A DNA stretch of 64,000 nt from Sphingomonas daechungensis (GCF_014489495.1 NZ_CP060780.1:434001-498000), one strand, 5' to 3'; numbered from the stretch's first letter, positions 39,742 to 50,074 are shown. Numbers and translations: made by a program. Notes: generated from the sequence alone by a model not told the origin.

Positions 39742-41130
39742 TCAGCGCACCAGCTTTCCGGGGTTCATGATGCCGAGCGGGTCTAGCGCCTGCTTGATCG
39801 CTTGCATGGCGTGAAGCTTTGCCGGCGGGGCCAGGCGCTCCAGCTCTTCGAGCTTCAGCTGGCCGATGCCGTGTTCCGCCGAGATGGAGCCGCCGGCGCG
39901 CGTGACCAGGTCGTAGACGAAGTGGGAGATGTCAGACTCCTGCCGCGCATGGCGTCGCCGCGAACGTGGAAATGCACGTTGCCGTCGCCGAGGTGCCCGA
40001 ACGCGCTTGCGTGCGTGCCGGCGAACTTCGCTTCGACGGCGGCGGCGGCATCGGCCATGAAGCGCGGCATGTCGGGGACGGGTACGGAAACGTCATGCGC
40101 GAGCGAGCCCCCGGTGGCTCTCTCCGCCTCGGCGATGGAATCGCGAATCCGCCAGAACGCTTCCGCCTGGGCGTCGTTCGCGGACAGCGTCGCGTCCTCG
40201 ATGAGGTGGTGATCCAGCGCTTCGGCGAGCAGCGATTGAAGCAATGCCGCGGGGTCCTCGCCGGCGCGATCCGACGTCGCTTCGATCAGGACGTGCCACG
40301 GGTGCGCGCCGGCGAGCGGGTTGCGGGTGCCGGGACGTGGCCGAGCACGAGGTCGAGGCAATCCTGAGGGACGATCTCGAAGCCTTCGATGCGGTCCGTC
40401 CGCGCCTGCATGAACTGGAGCAGCTCCAGCGCGCGCTGCGGATCGGACAAGCCGGCCCAGGCGACGGCGCGAGCCACGACGGCTGGAACCAGCCGCAGAG
40501 AGGCGGCGGTGACGACGCCGAGCGTGCCCTCCGCGCCGGTCAGCAGCTGGTCGAGATTGTACCCGCGATTGTCCTTCTTGAGGGCCGCAAGACCATCGTA
40601 GATCGATCCGTCCGGAAGGACCGCTTCAAGGCCAAGGACGAGCGAACGCATCGTGCCGAACTTCAGTACCTGCGTGCCGCCGGCGTTCGTGGAGACGAGG
40701 CCGCCAATAGTGCAGCTTCCGCGCGCGCCGAGGGTAAGCGGAAAGCGCTGGCCGGTTTCGGCGGCTCGCTCGTGCAGGTCGGCGAGGATCACCCCGGCTT
40801 CCGCCACGGCGACCCCGCACCAATTGAGCGCAGCTTGTTCATGCGTCGAAGAGAGAGGATCAGCGCCGAGCCATCTGGTGGCGGAGTGGCTCCGCCAACC
40901 ATGCCGGTATTCCCGCCCTGCGCGACCAACGCGACACGGTGGGCTGCAGCCATGCGGACGATATCGGCAACCTCCTCGGTCGAGGCTGGCGACAGGATCC
41001 CGGGCGTTTGCCCATGAAAGCGACCGCGCCAGTCGGTCAGCCAAGGCTCAATGTCCGAAGGCTCGGTTATCGCAGCCCTGTCACCGAAGCGGTTGCGGAC
41101 GTTCTCGACGAGATTTTGAGCGTCGCTCAT
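39742..41130 (-). CDS. FAD-linked D-2-hydroxyacid dehydrogenase (GlcD/D2HGDH type)
   Basis: About 463 residues. The FAD-binding domain has VALVAQGGNTGMVGGATPP and LGARGSCTIGGLVSTNAGGT. The C-terminal oxidase domain has AFGHLGDGNVHFHVRG and the signature ISAEHGIGQLKLEEL, and it ends DPLGIMNPGKLVR. The family oxidises D-lactate, glycolate or D-2-hydroxyglutarate and passes electrons to the quinone pool; D-2-hydroxyglutarate is the likeliest guess. Three bases are missing, near 40812 (G run), 40325 and 39950. It diverges from folA by 44 bases. Confidence 0.88.
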
Positions 41131-41174
41131 GATGCCCTGTTGGCATCTCGCCGCCATCGGGGCAAATCGCAGAT

Positions 41175-41669
41175 ATGACCCAGCGCCCGAAAGTCACCAT
41201 TGTCGTCGCCCGTGCCACCAATGGCGTGATCGGCCGCGACGGCGGCCTGCCGTGGCGCATCTCCGCCGACCTCAAGCGCTTCAAGGCGCTGACGATGGGC
41301 ACAGCGATGATCATGGGACGCCGGACGTTCGACAGCCTGCCCGGACGGCTTCCGGGACGGCGGCACATCGTCCTGACCCGCGATCTCGACTGGTCGGCTT
41401 CCGGAGCGGAGGTCGTGCACTCGGTCGAAGAGGCCTTGGCGGTGGCGGGTGCCGAGCCAGTCTCGATCATCGGCGGCGCAGAAATCTTCGCGCTGTTCCT
41501 GCCTCACGCCGACCGACTGGAGCTGACTGAAGTTCCCGGCGACGTGCAGGGCGACACCTTCATGGTCGACCCGCGATCAGGCGGCTCGTGGGTGGAGACC
41601 GCTCGCGAGGAGCATCCCGCGGAGGGCGAGACGCCCGCCTACCGCTTTGTTACGCTCGACCGCGCCTAG
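41175..41669 (+). CDS. folA: Dihydrofolate reductase
   Basis: Intact 164-residue enzyme reducing dihydrofolate to tetrahydrofolate with NADPH. It has the N-terminal IVVARATNGVIGRDGGLPWR with the substrate-binding loop, the LKRFKALTMGTAMIMGRRTF helix and NADPH site, and the VSIIGGAEIFALFLPHADRL motif. The active-site acidic residue is the Asp in ISADLKRFK. No thymidylate synthase gene is adjacent. It converges with the SRPBCC gene, the stops overlapping by four bases. Confidence 0.97.
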   Translation: MTQRPKVTIVVARATNGVIGRDGGLPWRISADLKRFKALTMGTAMIMGRRTFDSLPGRLPGRRHIVLTRDLDWSASGAEVVHSVEEALAVAGAEPVSIIGGAEIFALFLPHADRLELTEVPGDVQGDTFMVDPRSGGSWVETAREEHPAEGETPAYRFVTLDRA

Positions 41670-42199
41670 TTCTGCGGGCGTGGCTTCCGCGCATATTCGC
41701 GATAGCGCTTGAACTGCTCGGCCAAGACGGCGTCCACTGCCGCTGCCAGCTTTTCAGCTCCGCCATTTGCGAATCCAGAGACTTTGTAATCCATCATTAC
41801 CTTGGTCCCGCCCGCGATTCGGTCGAACTTCATGTCGAGCACGCCGGTGGTCGCTTCATGGAGCAGCGGACCAAGTGAGCCGGTAAGAATCAGGCGCTTG
41901 CCGGGGTCCACGTATGTGACCCGCATATGCTCGATGCCGCCGCCGGTTGGGAACCGTTCGCAAAAGCAGCCGCCGGGCTGCAGCGACAGGCTCAGGCTCT
42001 CGGCCTTGCCGCCGTAGGTATGCTCGGGATTCCACCAGCTCGAGACCTGCCCGAACGTCGAAAAGGCAGCATCCTGCGGGATGACGATCTGGACGGATTG
42101 ACGGACGTGAAAGCCGTTCGGGCCTGAGCTGACGACCTCGGCCTGAGCCGATTGGCCGTGAACGGCAGTGGCCAGAAAAATGGCAGCGGCAACGCGCAT
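41666..42199 (-). CDS. Exported SRPBCC-fold (START-like) protein
   Basis: A 177-residue protein with a signal peptide (MRVAAAIFLATAVHGQSAQA) followed by a polyketide-cyclase/AHSA1-like helix-grip domain: SVQIVIPQDAAFSTFGQVSS, WWNPEHTYGG, and the C-terminal long helix GGAEKLAAAVDAVLAEQFKR. The fold binds hydrophobic ligands in other proteins; the ligand here is unknown. The ATG at 42199 has a purine-rich GGGGGAAA upstream and restores the signal; longer frames run through the repeat behind it. It follows adk on the same strand, across the repeat. Confidence 0.8.
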   Translation of the reverse strand: MRVAAAIFLATAVHGQSAQAEVVSSGPNGFHVRQSVQIVIPQDAAFSTFGQVSSWWNPEHTYGGKAESLSLSLQPGGCFCERFPTGGGIEHMRVTYVDPGKRLILTGSLGPLLHEATTGVLDMKFDRIAGGTKVMMDYKVSGFANGGAEKLAAAVDAVLAEQFKRYREYARKPRPQN

Positions 42200-42208
42200 A
42201 ATTTCCCC

Positions 42209-42277
42209 CGTCATTGCGAGGAGCCGAAAGGCTCCGTGGCAATCCATCTGGATTGCTTCGCTACGCTCGCAATGACG
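42209..42277. repeat. Palindromic intergenic repeat, copy C
   Basis: 69 bp with the same terminal inverted repeat as copies A and B and a shorter middle. It lies between the adk stop and the start of the SRPBCC gene. When read in frame with the downstream gene it encodes a spurious CERSEAIQ peptide, a known sign of this repeat class in sphingomonad annotations. Confidence 0.9.
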
Positions 42278-42288
42278 AAGGCGTTTGT

Positions 42289-42935
42289 CTAGCTGTCGAG
42301 AATAGCGTCGATCTCTGCCGCGACGGCGTCCGGCGTACCCATTCCGTCCACCCGGCGAACCAGCCCACGCTGCTCGTAGTAGGGCAGGATCGGCGCGGTC
42401 TTCGCTCGATATTCGGCGAGGCGGGTGCGGACCGTCTCTTCGTTGTCGTCGGGACGCCGCTTGAAGTCGTGTGAGCCGCAAACGTCGCAGGTGTTCTCGA
42501 CCTTCGGCCGCTTGAACGTGTCGTGGTACCCTGCACCGCACTGCGCGCATGTGAAGCGGCCGGTGATCCGCTCGACCAGCGCATCCTCGTTGACGCAGAG
42601 CTCGACCACATAGTCCAGCTTGCGATGCCGTTCGGCGAGCAACAGGTCGAGCGCTTCGGCTTGCGCAAGGGTACGCGGATAGCCGTCGAAGATGGCTCCC
42701 GCCTCACCCATGTCGTCGAGGCGTTCGCCGATCAGGGCGCTGACGATCGCGTCGCTGACGAGCTCGCCAGCTTCCATCACCGCCTTGGCTTTCAGTCCAA
42801 CCGGCGAGCCGCTGGCGACCGCCGCCCGCAACATGTCGCCGGTGGATAGTTGGATCATGCCGCGCTCGGCCTGGAGGCGTTGAGCCTGCGTCCCTTGCCG
42901 GCGCCCGGAGGCCCAAGAAGAATGATGTTCAACAT
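42289..42935 (-). CDS. adk: Adenylate kinase (zinc-lid type)
   Basis: Interconverts AMP + ATP and 2 ADP. About 215 residues. The P-loop is MLNIILLGPPGAGKG; one base is missing near 42880, after which TQAQRLQAERGMIQLSTGDM continues. The lid carries four Cys in CAQCGAGYHDTFKRPKVENT, then CDVCGS, the zinc-binding form seen in many bacteria but not in E. coli. It follows secY by 26 bases in the usual spc-operon order. The genes that often come next (rpsM, rpsK, rpoA, rplQ) are not here. Confidence 0.96.
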
Positions 42936-42961
42936 CGCGGCGCTCCCCTCTTCGCCGTGGA

Positions 42962-44323
42962 TCAGCGCTTGCGGTTGGTCTTCAGCTTGGCCTTCTTGAT
43001 GAGGTCGCCATACTGGTGGGCGATCAAGTGGCTCTGGATCTGCGCGACCGTGTCCATCGTCACGTTGACAACGATGAGCAGGCTGGTGCCGCCGAGATAG
43101 AAAGGCACGCCGGCCTGGCTGAACAGGATCTCCGGAATGAGGCAGATCAGCACGAGATAGGCAGCGCCGATCACCGTCACGCGGCTAATCAGATAGTCGA
43201 AGTAGTTCTCGGTCGCCTTGCCCGGACGAATGCCGGGGATGAAGCCGCCGTGGCGCTTCAGATTTTCGGCGGTCTCCTCGCTGTTGAACTGCACGGCAGC
43301 GTAGAAGAAGCAGAAGAAGGCGATGCCCGCGCCGTACAGCAGCAGGTACAGCGGCGAGCCATGCTGCAGGTACGTGCTGACCGTGATCAGCCAGTCGCCC
43401 GATTCGGGATTGCTCCTGGCGCCCGCCATCTGGAGAATGGTGAGCGGCATTAGCAGCAACGACGAGGCAAAGATCGGCGGGATGACGCCGGCGATGTTGA
43501 TCTTGATCGGCAGATGGCTGCGTTCAGCCTGCATCATTCCGCGCGCCGTTTGACGCTTGGGATACTGGATCGGAACGCGCCGCTGGGCCCGCTCCACAAA
43601 GCAGATGAACAGAACGAGGCCGACGCAGAGCGCGACGATGCCGAACACCATGATCGGATCCATGGTGCCCGTGCGACCGCCTTCGAACAGCTGCGCGATA
43701 TGCACCGGTAGCGATGCGACGATGCCGGCCATGATGATGAGCGAGACGCCGTTACCGATGCCGCGGCTGGTGATCTGCTCACCGATCCACATCAGGAACA
43801 GCGTACCGCCCACAAGGCTGATCGTCGCAGAAACGCGGAACATCAGGCCTGGTTCGACGACCGCCTGAATTCCTTGTGCGGCGCCAAGACTCTCCAGCCC
43901 GACGGCAATCCAGTAGCCCTGCACCGAGGTGAGGAGCACCGTCAGGTAGCGGGTGTACTGGTTCATCTTCTTGCGGCCGGTCTCGCCTTCCTTCTTCAGC
44001 TGCTGCCACGGCCCGTAGAGGGTCGCGCCGAGCTGAACGACGATGGACGCGGTGATGTACGGCATCACGCCAAGCGCGATGATGCTCATGCGCGACAGCG
44101 AGCCGCCGGAGAATGTGTTGAAGAAATCGAGGACGCCGCCCTGCTGTGTGTTGAACAGGCTGGCCATTGCGGCCGGGTCGATGCCAGGCATCGGCACGTA
44201 GGACAGGAAGCGGAACAGTATCAAAGCGCCCAAAGTGAACCAGAGCCGCTTCTTGAGCTCGGTCGCCTTGGCGAAGTTCGCCAGGCTGATGTTGGACGCC
44301 ATTTGTTCGGCTACGGATGCCAT
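42962..44323 (-). CDS. secY: Preprotein translocase subunit SecY
   Basis: Intact 453-residue channel protein of the Sec translocon with ten membrane helices. It starts MASVAEQMASNISLANFAKA; RFLSYVPMPGIDPAAMASLF and the plug region FSGGSLSRMSIIALGVMPYI follow. The cytosolic ribosome- and SecA-binding loops are KRQTARGMMQAERSHLPIKI and LKRHGGFIPGIRPGKATENY. It lies between rplO (103-base gap) and adk. Confidence 0.98.
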   Translation of the reverse strand: MASVAEQMASNISLANFAKATELKKRLWFTLGALILFRFLSYVPMPGIDPAAMASLFNTQQGGVLDFFNTFSGGSLSRMSIIALGVMPYITASIVVQLGATLYGPWQQLKKEGETGRKKMNQYTRYLTVLLTSVQGYWIAVGLESLGAAQGIQAVVEPGLMFRVSATISLVGGTLFLMWIGEQITSRGIGNGVSLIIMAGIVASLPVHIAQLFEGGRTGTMDPIMVFGIVALCVGLVLFICFVERAQRRVPIQYPKRQTARGMMQAERSHLPIKINIAGVIPPIFASSLLLMPLTILQMAGARSNPESGDWLITVSTYLQHGSPLYLLLYGAGIAFFCFFYAAVQFNSEETAENLKRHGGFIPGIRPGKATENYFDYLISRVTVIGAAYLVLICLIPEILFSQAGVPFYLGGTSLLIVVNVTMDTVAQIQSHLIAHQYGDLIKKAKLKTNRKR

Positions 44324-44426
44324 TCAATCTGTTCCCGGACTGCGCAGCGGCGGTGCTGCCATTGCTCCCCGCTGCCGGATATAGGGCGTCCGAGCGGCTA
44401 GTCTAAGCCCCTCGGACGTTTTTCCC

Positions 44427-44954
44427 TTAAGCCTCGGCTTTCGCGCGCTTCTTTGCCGTGCCCTTCTTGGCAGCAGCAAGCTCGGCCGGGTTCTTGCGCT
44501 CGATCAGCTCGATCGAACCGCCAGCCTTCTCGATCAACTCGCGAGCGCCCTTCGACACACCGGCAACCTTGAGCGCCAGCTTCGCCTTGAGTTCACCCTT
44601 GCCGAGAACGCGAACGCCGTCCTTGCCGCCGCGAGCAAGGCCAGCAGCCTTCAGCGAGTCATGGTCGAGCGTGCCCTTGGCATCGAGCTTGCCGGCATCG
44701 ATCGCCTTCTGGATCGCGCCGATGTTCACTTCGGCATAGTCCTTGGCGAAGATGTTGTTGAAGCCGCGCTTCGGGATCCGCATGTGGAGCGGCATCTGAC
44801 CGCCTTCGAAGCCGAAGATCGACACGCCCGAACGGCTGGTCTGACCCTTCTGGCCGCGGCCCGAAGTCTTGCCCTTGCCCGAACCGATACCACGGCCGAC
44901 GCGGATGCGACCCTTGCGGGCGCCAAGATTGTCGCGGAGTTCGTTGAGTTTCAT
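44427..44954 (-). CDS. rplO: 50S ribosomal protein L15
   Basis: Intact, 175 residues against about 144 in E. coli. [20 protein letters not shown] and [20 protein letters not shown] are the family N-terminus. The extra length is a C-terminal Ala/Lys-rich tail ending [15 protein letters not shown]. It stands between rpmD and secY in standard spc order. Confidence 0.98.
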   Translation of the reverse strand: MKLNELRDNLGARKGRIRVGRGIGSGKGKTSGRGQKGQTSRSGVSIFGFEGGQMPLHMRIPKRGFNNIFAKDYAEVNIGAIQKAIDAGKLDAKGTLDHDSLKAAGLARGGKDGVRVLGKGELKAKLALKVAGVSKGARELIEKAGGSIELIERKNPAELAAAKKGTAKKRAKAEA

Positions 44955-45016
44955 TTTCTCTGCACTCGCTTTCGCTTTTGTCGCGCATGACCCGCCGAAG
45001 CGGAGCCAAATCGTTG

Positions 45017-45195
45017 TTAGGCGGCTTCGACGCTCACAAGGTGCTGCACCTTGCGGACCTGGCCGAGAACCTCGGGGTCTCTTCCACTTCCACGGTGCGG
45101 TGCATCTTGTTGAGGCCGAGGCCGACGAGGGTCGCCCGCTGCGTCTTGTCGCGCCGGATCGGCGAACCGGTCTGGGTGATCTTGATCTTCGCCAT
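45017..45195 (-). CDS. rpmD: 50S ribosomal protein L30
   Basis: About 59 residues: [20 protein letters not shown], then [20 protein letters not shown] and, after a one-base loss near 45080, [17 protein letters not shown]. The gene starts five bases after rpsE. The frame break in so small a translation gene supports an assembly deletion rather than real decay. Confidence 0.95.
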
Positions 45196-45200
45196 CACTA

Positions 45201-45968
45201 TTACTCCGTGATCGCTTCGGCCTGGGCCTCGGCTTCGGCAGCGCTTGCGCCGCCACGGCCGAGCAGGTCGGCAACCTTCTTGCCGCGACGCTGGGCAACC
45301 GAGCGCGGGCTCGTCTGCTCCTTGAGCGCCTCGAAGGTCGCGCGGATCATGTTGTAGGGGTTGGACGTGCCGACCGACTTGGTGACAACGTCGGCAACGC
45401 CGAGGCTTTCGAAAATGGCGCGCATCGGACCGCCGGCGATGATGCCGGTTCCCGCCGGAGCGGTACGGACCGTCACGCGGCCGGCGCCGAAGTGGCCAAG
45501 GCCGTCATGGTGCAGCGTGCGGCCATCGCGCAGCGGAACGCGAATCATCGCCTTCTTCGCAGCGGCAGTCGCCTTGCTGATCGCCTCGGGAACTTCGCGA
45601 GCCTTGCCATGACCGAAGCCGGCGCGGCCCTTGCCGTCGCCAACGACGACGAGCGCTGCGAAACCGAAGCGCTTACCGCCCTTCACGGTCTTGGAGACGC
45701 GGTTGATGTGGACGAGCTTTTCGATCAGTTCCTCACCACCGTCGTCGTCGCCGCCACGGCCGCCACGGCGGTCGTCACGACGGCCACGGCCGCCACCACG
45801 ATCGTTGCCACGGCCACCGCCGCGTCCGCCGCGCGGACCACGCGGGCCACGGCCCTGCGGACGATCGCCCTCGGGACGCCCGGCGTCGCCTGCTACTTCC
45901 GCTGCCGGAGCAGCTTCAGCCGGCGCTTCGGTCGCTTCGACCTGCGGGGTTTCGTTTTCGTCAGCCAT
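45201..45968 (-). CDS. rpsE: 30S ribosomal protein S5 with RG-rich N-terminal extension
   Basis: 255 residues, against 167 in E. coli. The S5 core starts near residue 80 ([20 protein letters not shown]) and contains [20 protein letters not shown] and [20 protein letters not shown]. The first 80 residues are unlike the core: an acidic Ala/Glu segment, then about 40 residues dominated by Arg and Gly ([20 protein letters not shown]). Such RGG-like stretches often bind RNA; its function here is unknown. The stop and start codons abut the spc neighbours normally. Confidence 0.97.
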   Translation of the reverse strand: MADENETPQVEATEAPAEAAPAAEVAGDAGRPEGDRPQGRGPRGPRGGRGGGRGNDRGGGRGRRDDRRGGRGGDDDGGEELIEKLVHINRVSKTVKGGKRFGFAALVVVGDGKGRAGFGHGKAREVPEAISKATAAAKKAMIRVPLRDGRTLHHDGLGHFGAGRVTVRTAPAGTGIIAGGPMRAIFESLGVADVVTKSVGTSNPYNMIRATFEALKEQTSPRSVAQRRGKKVADLLGRGGASAAEAEAQAEAITE

Positions 45969-46321
45969 TAGAACTCCAATCCGCCTTCACGGGCGGCATC
46001 GGCCAGGGCCTTCACCCGGCCATGGAATAGGAAGCCGCCACGGTCGAACACGACCGTCGACACGCCAGCCTTCTTCGCGCGCTCGGCAAGGGTCTTGCCG
46101 ACTGCAGCAGCCGCATCGCGGGTCGCGCCGGTCTTGCCCTTGACGTCCTTGTCGAGGGTCGAAGCAGACGCAATCGTCGTGCCGGCAGTGTCGTCGATGA
46201 CCTGCGCGTAGATGTGGCGGCCCGAACGGTGGACCGAAAGACGCGGCTTGCCCGCGGAACGCGCGCGAAGCGACGTGCGGACACGGCGCCGGCGGCGATC
46301 GAAGAGAGAGAGTTTCGCCAT
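45968..46321 (-). CDS. rplR: 50S ribosomal protein L18
   Basis: Intact, 117 residues; binds 5S r[23 protein letters not shown] at the start, [19 protein letters not shown] in the middle, and [20 protein letters not shown] near the end. Overlaps the rpsE start by one base. Confidence 0.98.
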   Translation of the reverse strand: MAKLSLFDRRRRRVRTSLRARSAGKPRLSVHRSGRHIYAQVIDDTAGTTIASASTLDKDVKGKTGATRDAAAAVGKTLAERAKKAGVSTVVFDRGGFLFHGRVKALADAAREGGLEF

Positions 46322-46324
46322 GGC

Positions 46325-46861
46325 TTACTTCTTCTTGCCTTCTTTGCGGAAGATGAACTCACCGTCGTACTTGATGCCCTTGCCCTTGTACGGCTCCGGC
46401 TTGCGCCAACGGCGAATTTCGGCCGCGACCTGACCGACCTTCTGCTTGTCGATGCCGCTGATTTCCACGGTGTTCTGGTCCGGCGTCTTCACATCGACAC
46501 CTTCCGGAACCGCGAAGTTCACGTCGTGGCTGTAGCCGAGCTGAAGCTTCAGGTTCTTGCCCTGGGCCTGCGCGCGGTAGCCGACGCCGCTGATCAGCAG
46601 CTTCTTCGAGAAGCCTTCGGTCACGCCGGTGACGAGGTTCTGCACGTTGGTCCGCTGCATACCCCACGCAGCGCGGTTACGCTGAGCCTGGGTGAGCGGA
46701 GTCACGCGGATCTCGTCCTCGGCGATCTCGTACTTAACGAGGTCGTCGAGCAGCTGCATCGCGAGGGTGCCCTTCGGGCCCTTCACGGTCAGCGTGCCGC
46801 TTTCCACGGTGGCAGTGACGCCAGCCGGGATCGCGATCGGTTTCTTGCCAATGCGGGACAT
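46325..46861 (-). CDS. rplF: 50S ribosomal protein L6
   Basis: Intact, 178 residues. [20 protein letters not shown] fixes the ATG at 46861; the open frame extends upstream into rpsH sequence without meaning. [20 protein letters not shown] is the conserved C-terminal rRNA-binding motif. Confidence 0.98.
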   Translation of the reverse strand: MSRIGKKPIAIPAGVTATVESGTLTVKGPKGTLAMQLLDDLVKYEIAEDEIRVTPLTQAQRNRAAWGMQRTNVQNLVTGVTEGFSKKLLISGVGYRAQAQGKNLKLQLGYSHDVNFAVPEGVDVKTPDQNTVEISGIDKQKVGQVAAEIRRWRKPEPYKGKGIKYDGEFIFRKEGKKK

Positions 46862-46862
46862 C

Positions 46863-47258
46863 TTAGAACACCTCCGCCAGCACTTCGCCGCCGACGTTCT
46901 GGTCGCGCGCTTCAGCATCCGACAGCACGCCGCGCGGAGTCGACACGATAATCGTGCCGAGGCCGTTGCGGATGCGCGGAAGCTCGCGGGCGGCCGAGTA
47001 AACACGGCGTCCGGGCTTGGACACGCGGGCCAGATGCTGGATCGCCGGCTGGCCCTCGAAATACTTCAGCTCGATACGCAGGCCCTTGGCCGGGCCGACG
47101 GCTTCCTCGGAATAGCCACGGATGTAGCCTTCACGCTGGAGCACATCGAGCACCCGGGCACGAAGCTTCGACGCCGGAGTCACAATGGAATCCTTGCGTG
47201 CCTGCTGGCCGTTACGAATGCGGGTGAGCATATCACCCAAAGGATCGGTCATCGCCAT
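46863..47258 (-). CDS. rpsH: 30S ribosomal protein S8
   Basis: Intact, 131 residues. [20 protein letters not shown] and [20 protein letters not shown] are diagnostic; the C-terminus is [11 protein letters not shown]. One base lies between its stop and the rplF start. Confidence 0.98.
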   Translation of the reverse strand: MAMTDPLGDMLTRIRNGQQARKDSIVTPASKLRARVLDVLQREGYIRGYSEEAVGPAKGLRIELKYFEGQPAIQHLARVSKPGRRVYSAARELPRIRNGLGTIIVSTPRGVLSDAEARDQNVGGEVLAEVF

Positions 47259-47268
47259 GCGTTGGCCC

Positions 47269-47574
47269 TTACCAGCTCGACTTCGTGACGCCCGGGATCA
47301 GGCCCTTGTTGGCCAGTTCCCGAAGCATGATCCGCGACAGGCGGAACTTGCGATAATAGGCGCGCGAACGCCCGGTCAGCTCGCAGCGGTTGCGAATGCG
47401 CGTCGGGTTACCGTTGCGCGGAAGCTCCGCCATCTTGAGCCGTGCGATCAGACGCTCGGTCTCATCCAGCGACTTGTCAGCCGCCTTTTCCTTGAGACGA
47501 GCGTACTTCGCCTTGTTCTTCTCAACGAGCTTCTTCCGACGCTCGTTCTTGTTGATCGAACTCAGTTTCGCCAT
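47269..47574 (-). CDS. rpsN: 30S ribosomal protein S14 (zinc-free form)
   Basis: Intact, 101 residues, the long form without CxxC zinc ligands. [20 protein letters not shown] at the start and [20 protein letters not shown] near the end. Standard place between rplE and rpsH. Confidence 0.98.
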   Translation of the reverse strand: MAKLSSINKNERRKKLVEKNKAKYARLKEKAADKSLDETERLIARLKMAELPRNGNPTRIRNRCELTGRSRAYYRKFRLSRIMLRELANKGLIPGVTKSSW

Positions 47575-47613
47575 GACTTAAGTTCTTCTCCTTAAGAGAA
47601 GCAGGTCCTGCCC

Positions 47614-48288
47614 TTAGGCAGCCTGCTTCTGCTCCTCGTCACGCGGGAACGGGAAGTTGAACAGGCGCAGCAGCTCGCGCGCCTCTTCGTCCGTCTTCGC
47701 GGTGGTGGTTACGATGATGTCCATTCCCCGGACCTTGTCGATCTGGTCGTAGTTGATCTCGGGGAAAATGATCTGCTCCTTGAGGCCCATCGCATAATTG
47801 CCACGGCCGTCGAACGACTTGGGGTTGAGGCCCCGGAAGTCGCGGACGCGCGGAAGCGCGATGGTGACCAGGCGGTCCAGAAACTCGAACATGCGGTCGC
47901 GGCGCAAGGTGACCTTGCAACCGATCGGCATGCCTTCACGCAGCTTGAACTGCGCGATCGACTTCTTGGCCTTGGCAATGACCGGCTTTTGGCCGGCAAT
48001 CGCCTGCATCTCGGCGGCAGCCGCCTCGACCTTCTTCTTGTCCTGCGTGGCCTCGCCGACGCCCATGTTGATGACGATCTTGTCGAGCTTCGGAACCTCG
48101 AGACGGTTCTTGTAGCCAAACTTCTCGATCATCGCCTTGACGATGCGGTCCTCGTAATCGGACTTCAGACGCGACGTGTAGGACTTGTCCTTCGACGCCT
48201 TCGCCGACTTTTCAGCCTTCGGCGCCTTCTCGGCGGCCGGGGCCGTCTCGACGGCTTCGTCCTGTGCGACGTTGTTTTCGTCAGCCAT
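47614..48288 (-). CDS. rplE: 50S ribosomal protein L5 with charged N-terminal extension
   Basis: 224 residues, against about 179 in E. coli. The core begins near residue 41 ([20 protein letters not shown]) and includes [20 protein letters not shown] and [20 protein letters not shown]. The added N-terminus is Ala/Glu/Lys-rich ([18 protein letters not shown]). The ATG at 48288 overlaps the rplX stop by eight bases. Confidence 0.97.
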   Translation of the reverse strand: MADENNVAQDEAVETAPAAEKAPKAEKSAKASKDKSYTSRLKSDYEDRIVKAMIEKFGYKNRLEVPKLDKIVINMGVGEATQDKKKVEAAAAEMQAIAGQKPVIAKAKKSIAQFKLREGMPIGCKVTLRRDRMFEFLDRLVTIALPRVRDFRGLNPKSFDGRGNYAMGLKEQIIFPEINYDQIDKVRGMDIIVTTTAKTDEEARELLRLFNFPFPRDEEQKQAA

Positions 48289-48601
48289 TGATAAGCTCCC
48301 CGGACTTGGCAGCGACACGAACCTTCTTGCCGTTGCGGTCCTCAAAACGAACTCTGGTGGCCTTGCCGCTCTTCGGGTCGGCAATCGCGACCTTCGACAC
48401 GTGCAGCGGCGCTTCCTTGCGCTCGATCCCGCCCTGCGGGTTGACCTGGGACGGCTTGCGGTGACGAGCGGCGACATTCACGCCGGACACGACGACCTTG
48501 CTGTCCTTCGGCATCGAGCGGATGACCTCGCCGGTCTTGCCCTTGTCCTTGCCGGACAGGACAACGACCGTGTCACCCTTGCGGATCTTTGCAGCAGCCA
48601 T
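48281..48601 (-). CDS. rplX: 50S ribosomal protein L24
   Basis: Intact, 106 residues. The KOW motif is [40 protein letters not shown] and the C-terminal [20 protein letters not shown] follow. An early 23S rRNA assembly protein. Confidence 0.98.
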   Translation of the reverse strand: MAAAKIRKGDTVVVLSGKDKGKTGEVIRSMPKDSKVVVSGVNVAARHRKPSQVNPQGGIERKEAPLHVSKVAIADPKSGKATRVRFEDRNGKKVRVAAKSGELING

Positions 48602-48603
48602 GG

Positions 48604-48972
48604 TTACAGCACCTCCGGCGCAAGGCTGATGATCTTCATGTGCTTCTTCGCGCGAAGCTCACGGACGACCGGGCCGAAGATACGGGTGCCGATCGGCTCC
48701 TCGTTCTTGTTGACCAGCACGGCGGCATTCGTGTCGAAGCGGATCACCGAACCGTCGGGACGGCGGATGTCCTTGGCAGTGCGAACGATCACCGCACGGT
48801 GGACGTCGCCCTTCTTCACGCGGCCGCGCGGCGCCGCTTCCTTGACGGAAACGACGATGATGTCGCCGACGCCGGCAACGCGACGCTTCGATCCGCCCAG
48901 CACCTTGATGCACTGAACGCGCTTCGCGCCGCTGTTGTCCGCAACCTCAAGGTTGGACTGCATCTGGATCAT
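48604..48972 (-). CDS. rplN: 50S ribosomal protein L14
   Basis: Intact, 122 residues. [20 protein letters not shown] at the start, [20 protein letters not shown] in the middle, and [20 protein letters not shown] at the end. Thirty bases separate it from rpsQ. Confidence 0.98.
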   Translation of the reverse strand: MIQMQSNLEVADNSGAKRVQCIKVLGGSKRRVAGVGDIIVVSVKEAAPRGRVKKGDVHRAVIVRTAKDIRRPDGSVIRFDTNAAVLVNKNEEPIGTRIFGPVVRELRAKKHMKIISLAPEVL

Positions 48973-49002
48973 TGTTCGACCCTACCTTCTCTCAAAATCC
49001 GC

Positions 49003-49377
49003 TCAGGCGTCCGCGTCGGCGTCGGCTTTCGCCTTCTTCGCCTTTGCGGCCGGCTTTTCGGCTTTCGCCTTGGCCGGGGCCTTTTCTTCTTCGACCGGGT
49101 TCGAAGCACCCTCGACGATCTCGACGGCGGCGGCCTTGGCGGCGCCGATCCGGTCCAGGACGGTCCAGGTCTTCAGCTTCGAAATCGGGGCGCACTCTTC
49201 GATGCGCACCTGCTCACCCGACTTGTAGGCATTTGCCTCGTCGTGAGCGTGGTACTTCTTCGAGAGCTTGATGATCTTGCCGTACAGCGGGTGCTTCACC
49301 CGCCGCTCGACACGAACCACCACGGTCTTGTCACCCTTGTCGGACACTACGGTGCCGGTCAGGACGCGCTTAGGCAT
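49003..49377 (-). CDS. rpsQ: 30S ribosomal protein S17 with extended C-terminus
   Basis: 124 residues, against about 84 in E. coli. The core is [20 protein letters not shown] through [19 protein letters not shown]. The last 40 or so residues are an Ala/Lys/Glu/Asp tail ending [11 protein letters not shown], probably flexible. It is placed between rpmC and rplN as usual. Confidence 0.97.
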   Translation of the reverse strand: MPKRVLTGTVVSDKGDKTVVVRVERRVKHPLYGKIIKLSKKYHAHDEANAYKSGEQVRIEECAPISKLKTWTVLDRIGAAKAAAVEIVEGASNPVEEEKAPAKAKAEKPAAKAKKAKADADADA

Positions 49378-49389
49378 TCGTCAGTCTCC

Positions 49390-49617
49390 TCAGGCCTGGG
49401 CCGCGTCAGCGGTGCGGGCGCGTTGGCTCTGCAGCGTCTTGATGCGAGCGATGGTGCGGCGCACCTCCTTCACCCGCGACGGCTTCTCGAGCTGATTGGT
49501 CGCCGCCTGGAAGCGCAGGTTGAACTGCTCGCGCTTCAGGTCCGACAGCTGCGTCTGCAATTGGTCGTCGGTCGCGACCTTCAGGTCGTCCTTCTTGTTG
49601 CCCTTCTTGGCGGCCAT
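49390..49617 (-). CDS. rpmC: 50S ribosomal protein L29
   Basis: 75 residues. The ATG at 49617 gives [20 protein letters not shown]; the core is [20 protein letters not shown] and [21 protein letters not shown]29 helps form the polypeptide exit site. One base separates it from the rplP stop. Confidence 0.96.
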   Translation of the reverse strand: MAAKKGNKKDDLKVATDDQLQTQLSDLKREQFNLRFQAATNQLEKPSRVKEVRRTIARIKTLQSQRARTADAAQA

Positions 49618-49618
49618 C

Positions 49619-50053
49619 TTACTTTTCCTCTCCGGCCAGGGTCTCGCCGAGGCGGGCCACGACCTTCGTCTTGATCGGCAGCTTCTCCGCCGCACGCTCG
49701 AAAGCGGTCTTGGCGAGGTAGCCAGGGACGCCGTCGAGCTCGAACAGGATCCGGCCCGGCTTGACGCGGGCGACCCAGAACTCGGGCGCGCCCTTACCGG
49801 AGCCCATGCGGACTTCGGCCGGCTTCGAGCTAACCGGAACGTCCGGGAAAATGCGGATCCAGAGACGGCCGCTACGCTTGATGTGACGCGTGATCGCGCG
49901 GCGGGCCGCTTCGATCTGGCGTGCGGTAATCCGCTCCGGCTCCATCGCCTTCAGGCCGAAGGCGCCGAAGTTGAGCTCAGTTCCACCCTTGGCATTGCCG
50001 TGGATGCGGCCCTTGAAGGCCTTGCGGAACTTGGTGCGCTTGGGTTGCAGCAT
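49619..50053 (-). CDS. rplP: 50S ribosomal protein L16
   Basis: Intact, 144 residues. [20 protein letters not shown] at the start, [20 protein letters not shown] and [20 protein letters not shown] later. It binds near the A-site region of 23S rRNA. Standard S10-operon position. Confidence 0.98.
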   Translation of the reverse strand: MLQPKRTKFRKAFKGRIHGNAKGGTELNFGAFGLKAMEPERITARQIEAARRAITRHIKRSGRLWIRIFPDVPVSSKPAEVRMGSGKGAPEFWVARVKPGRILFELDGVPGYLAKTAFERAAEKLPIKTKVVARLGETLAGEEK

Positions 50054-50074
50054 GACTTACTCTTTCCTTCGCGC

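Noticed and set aside
14572..42277. The three palindromic repeats as parts of a CRISPR array
   Set aside because: They are kilobases apart, have no regular spacers and no cas genes nearby.
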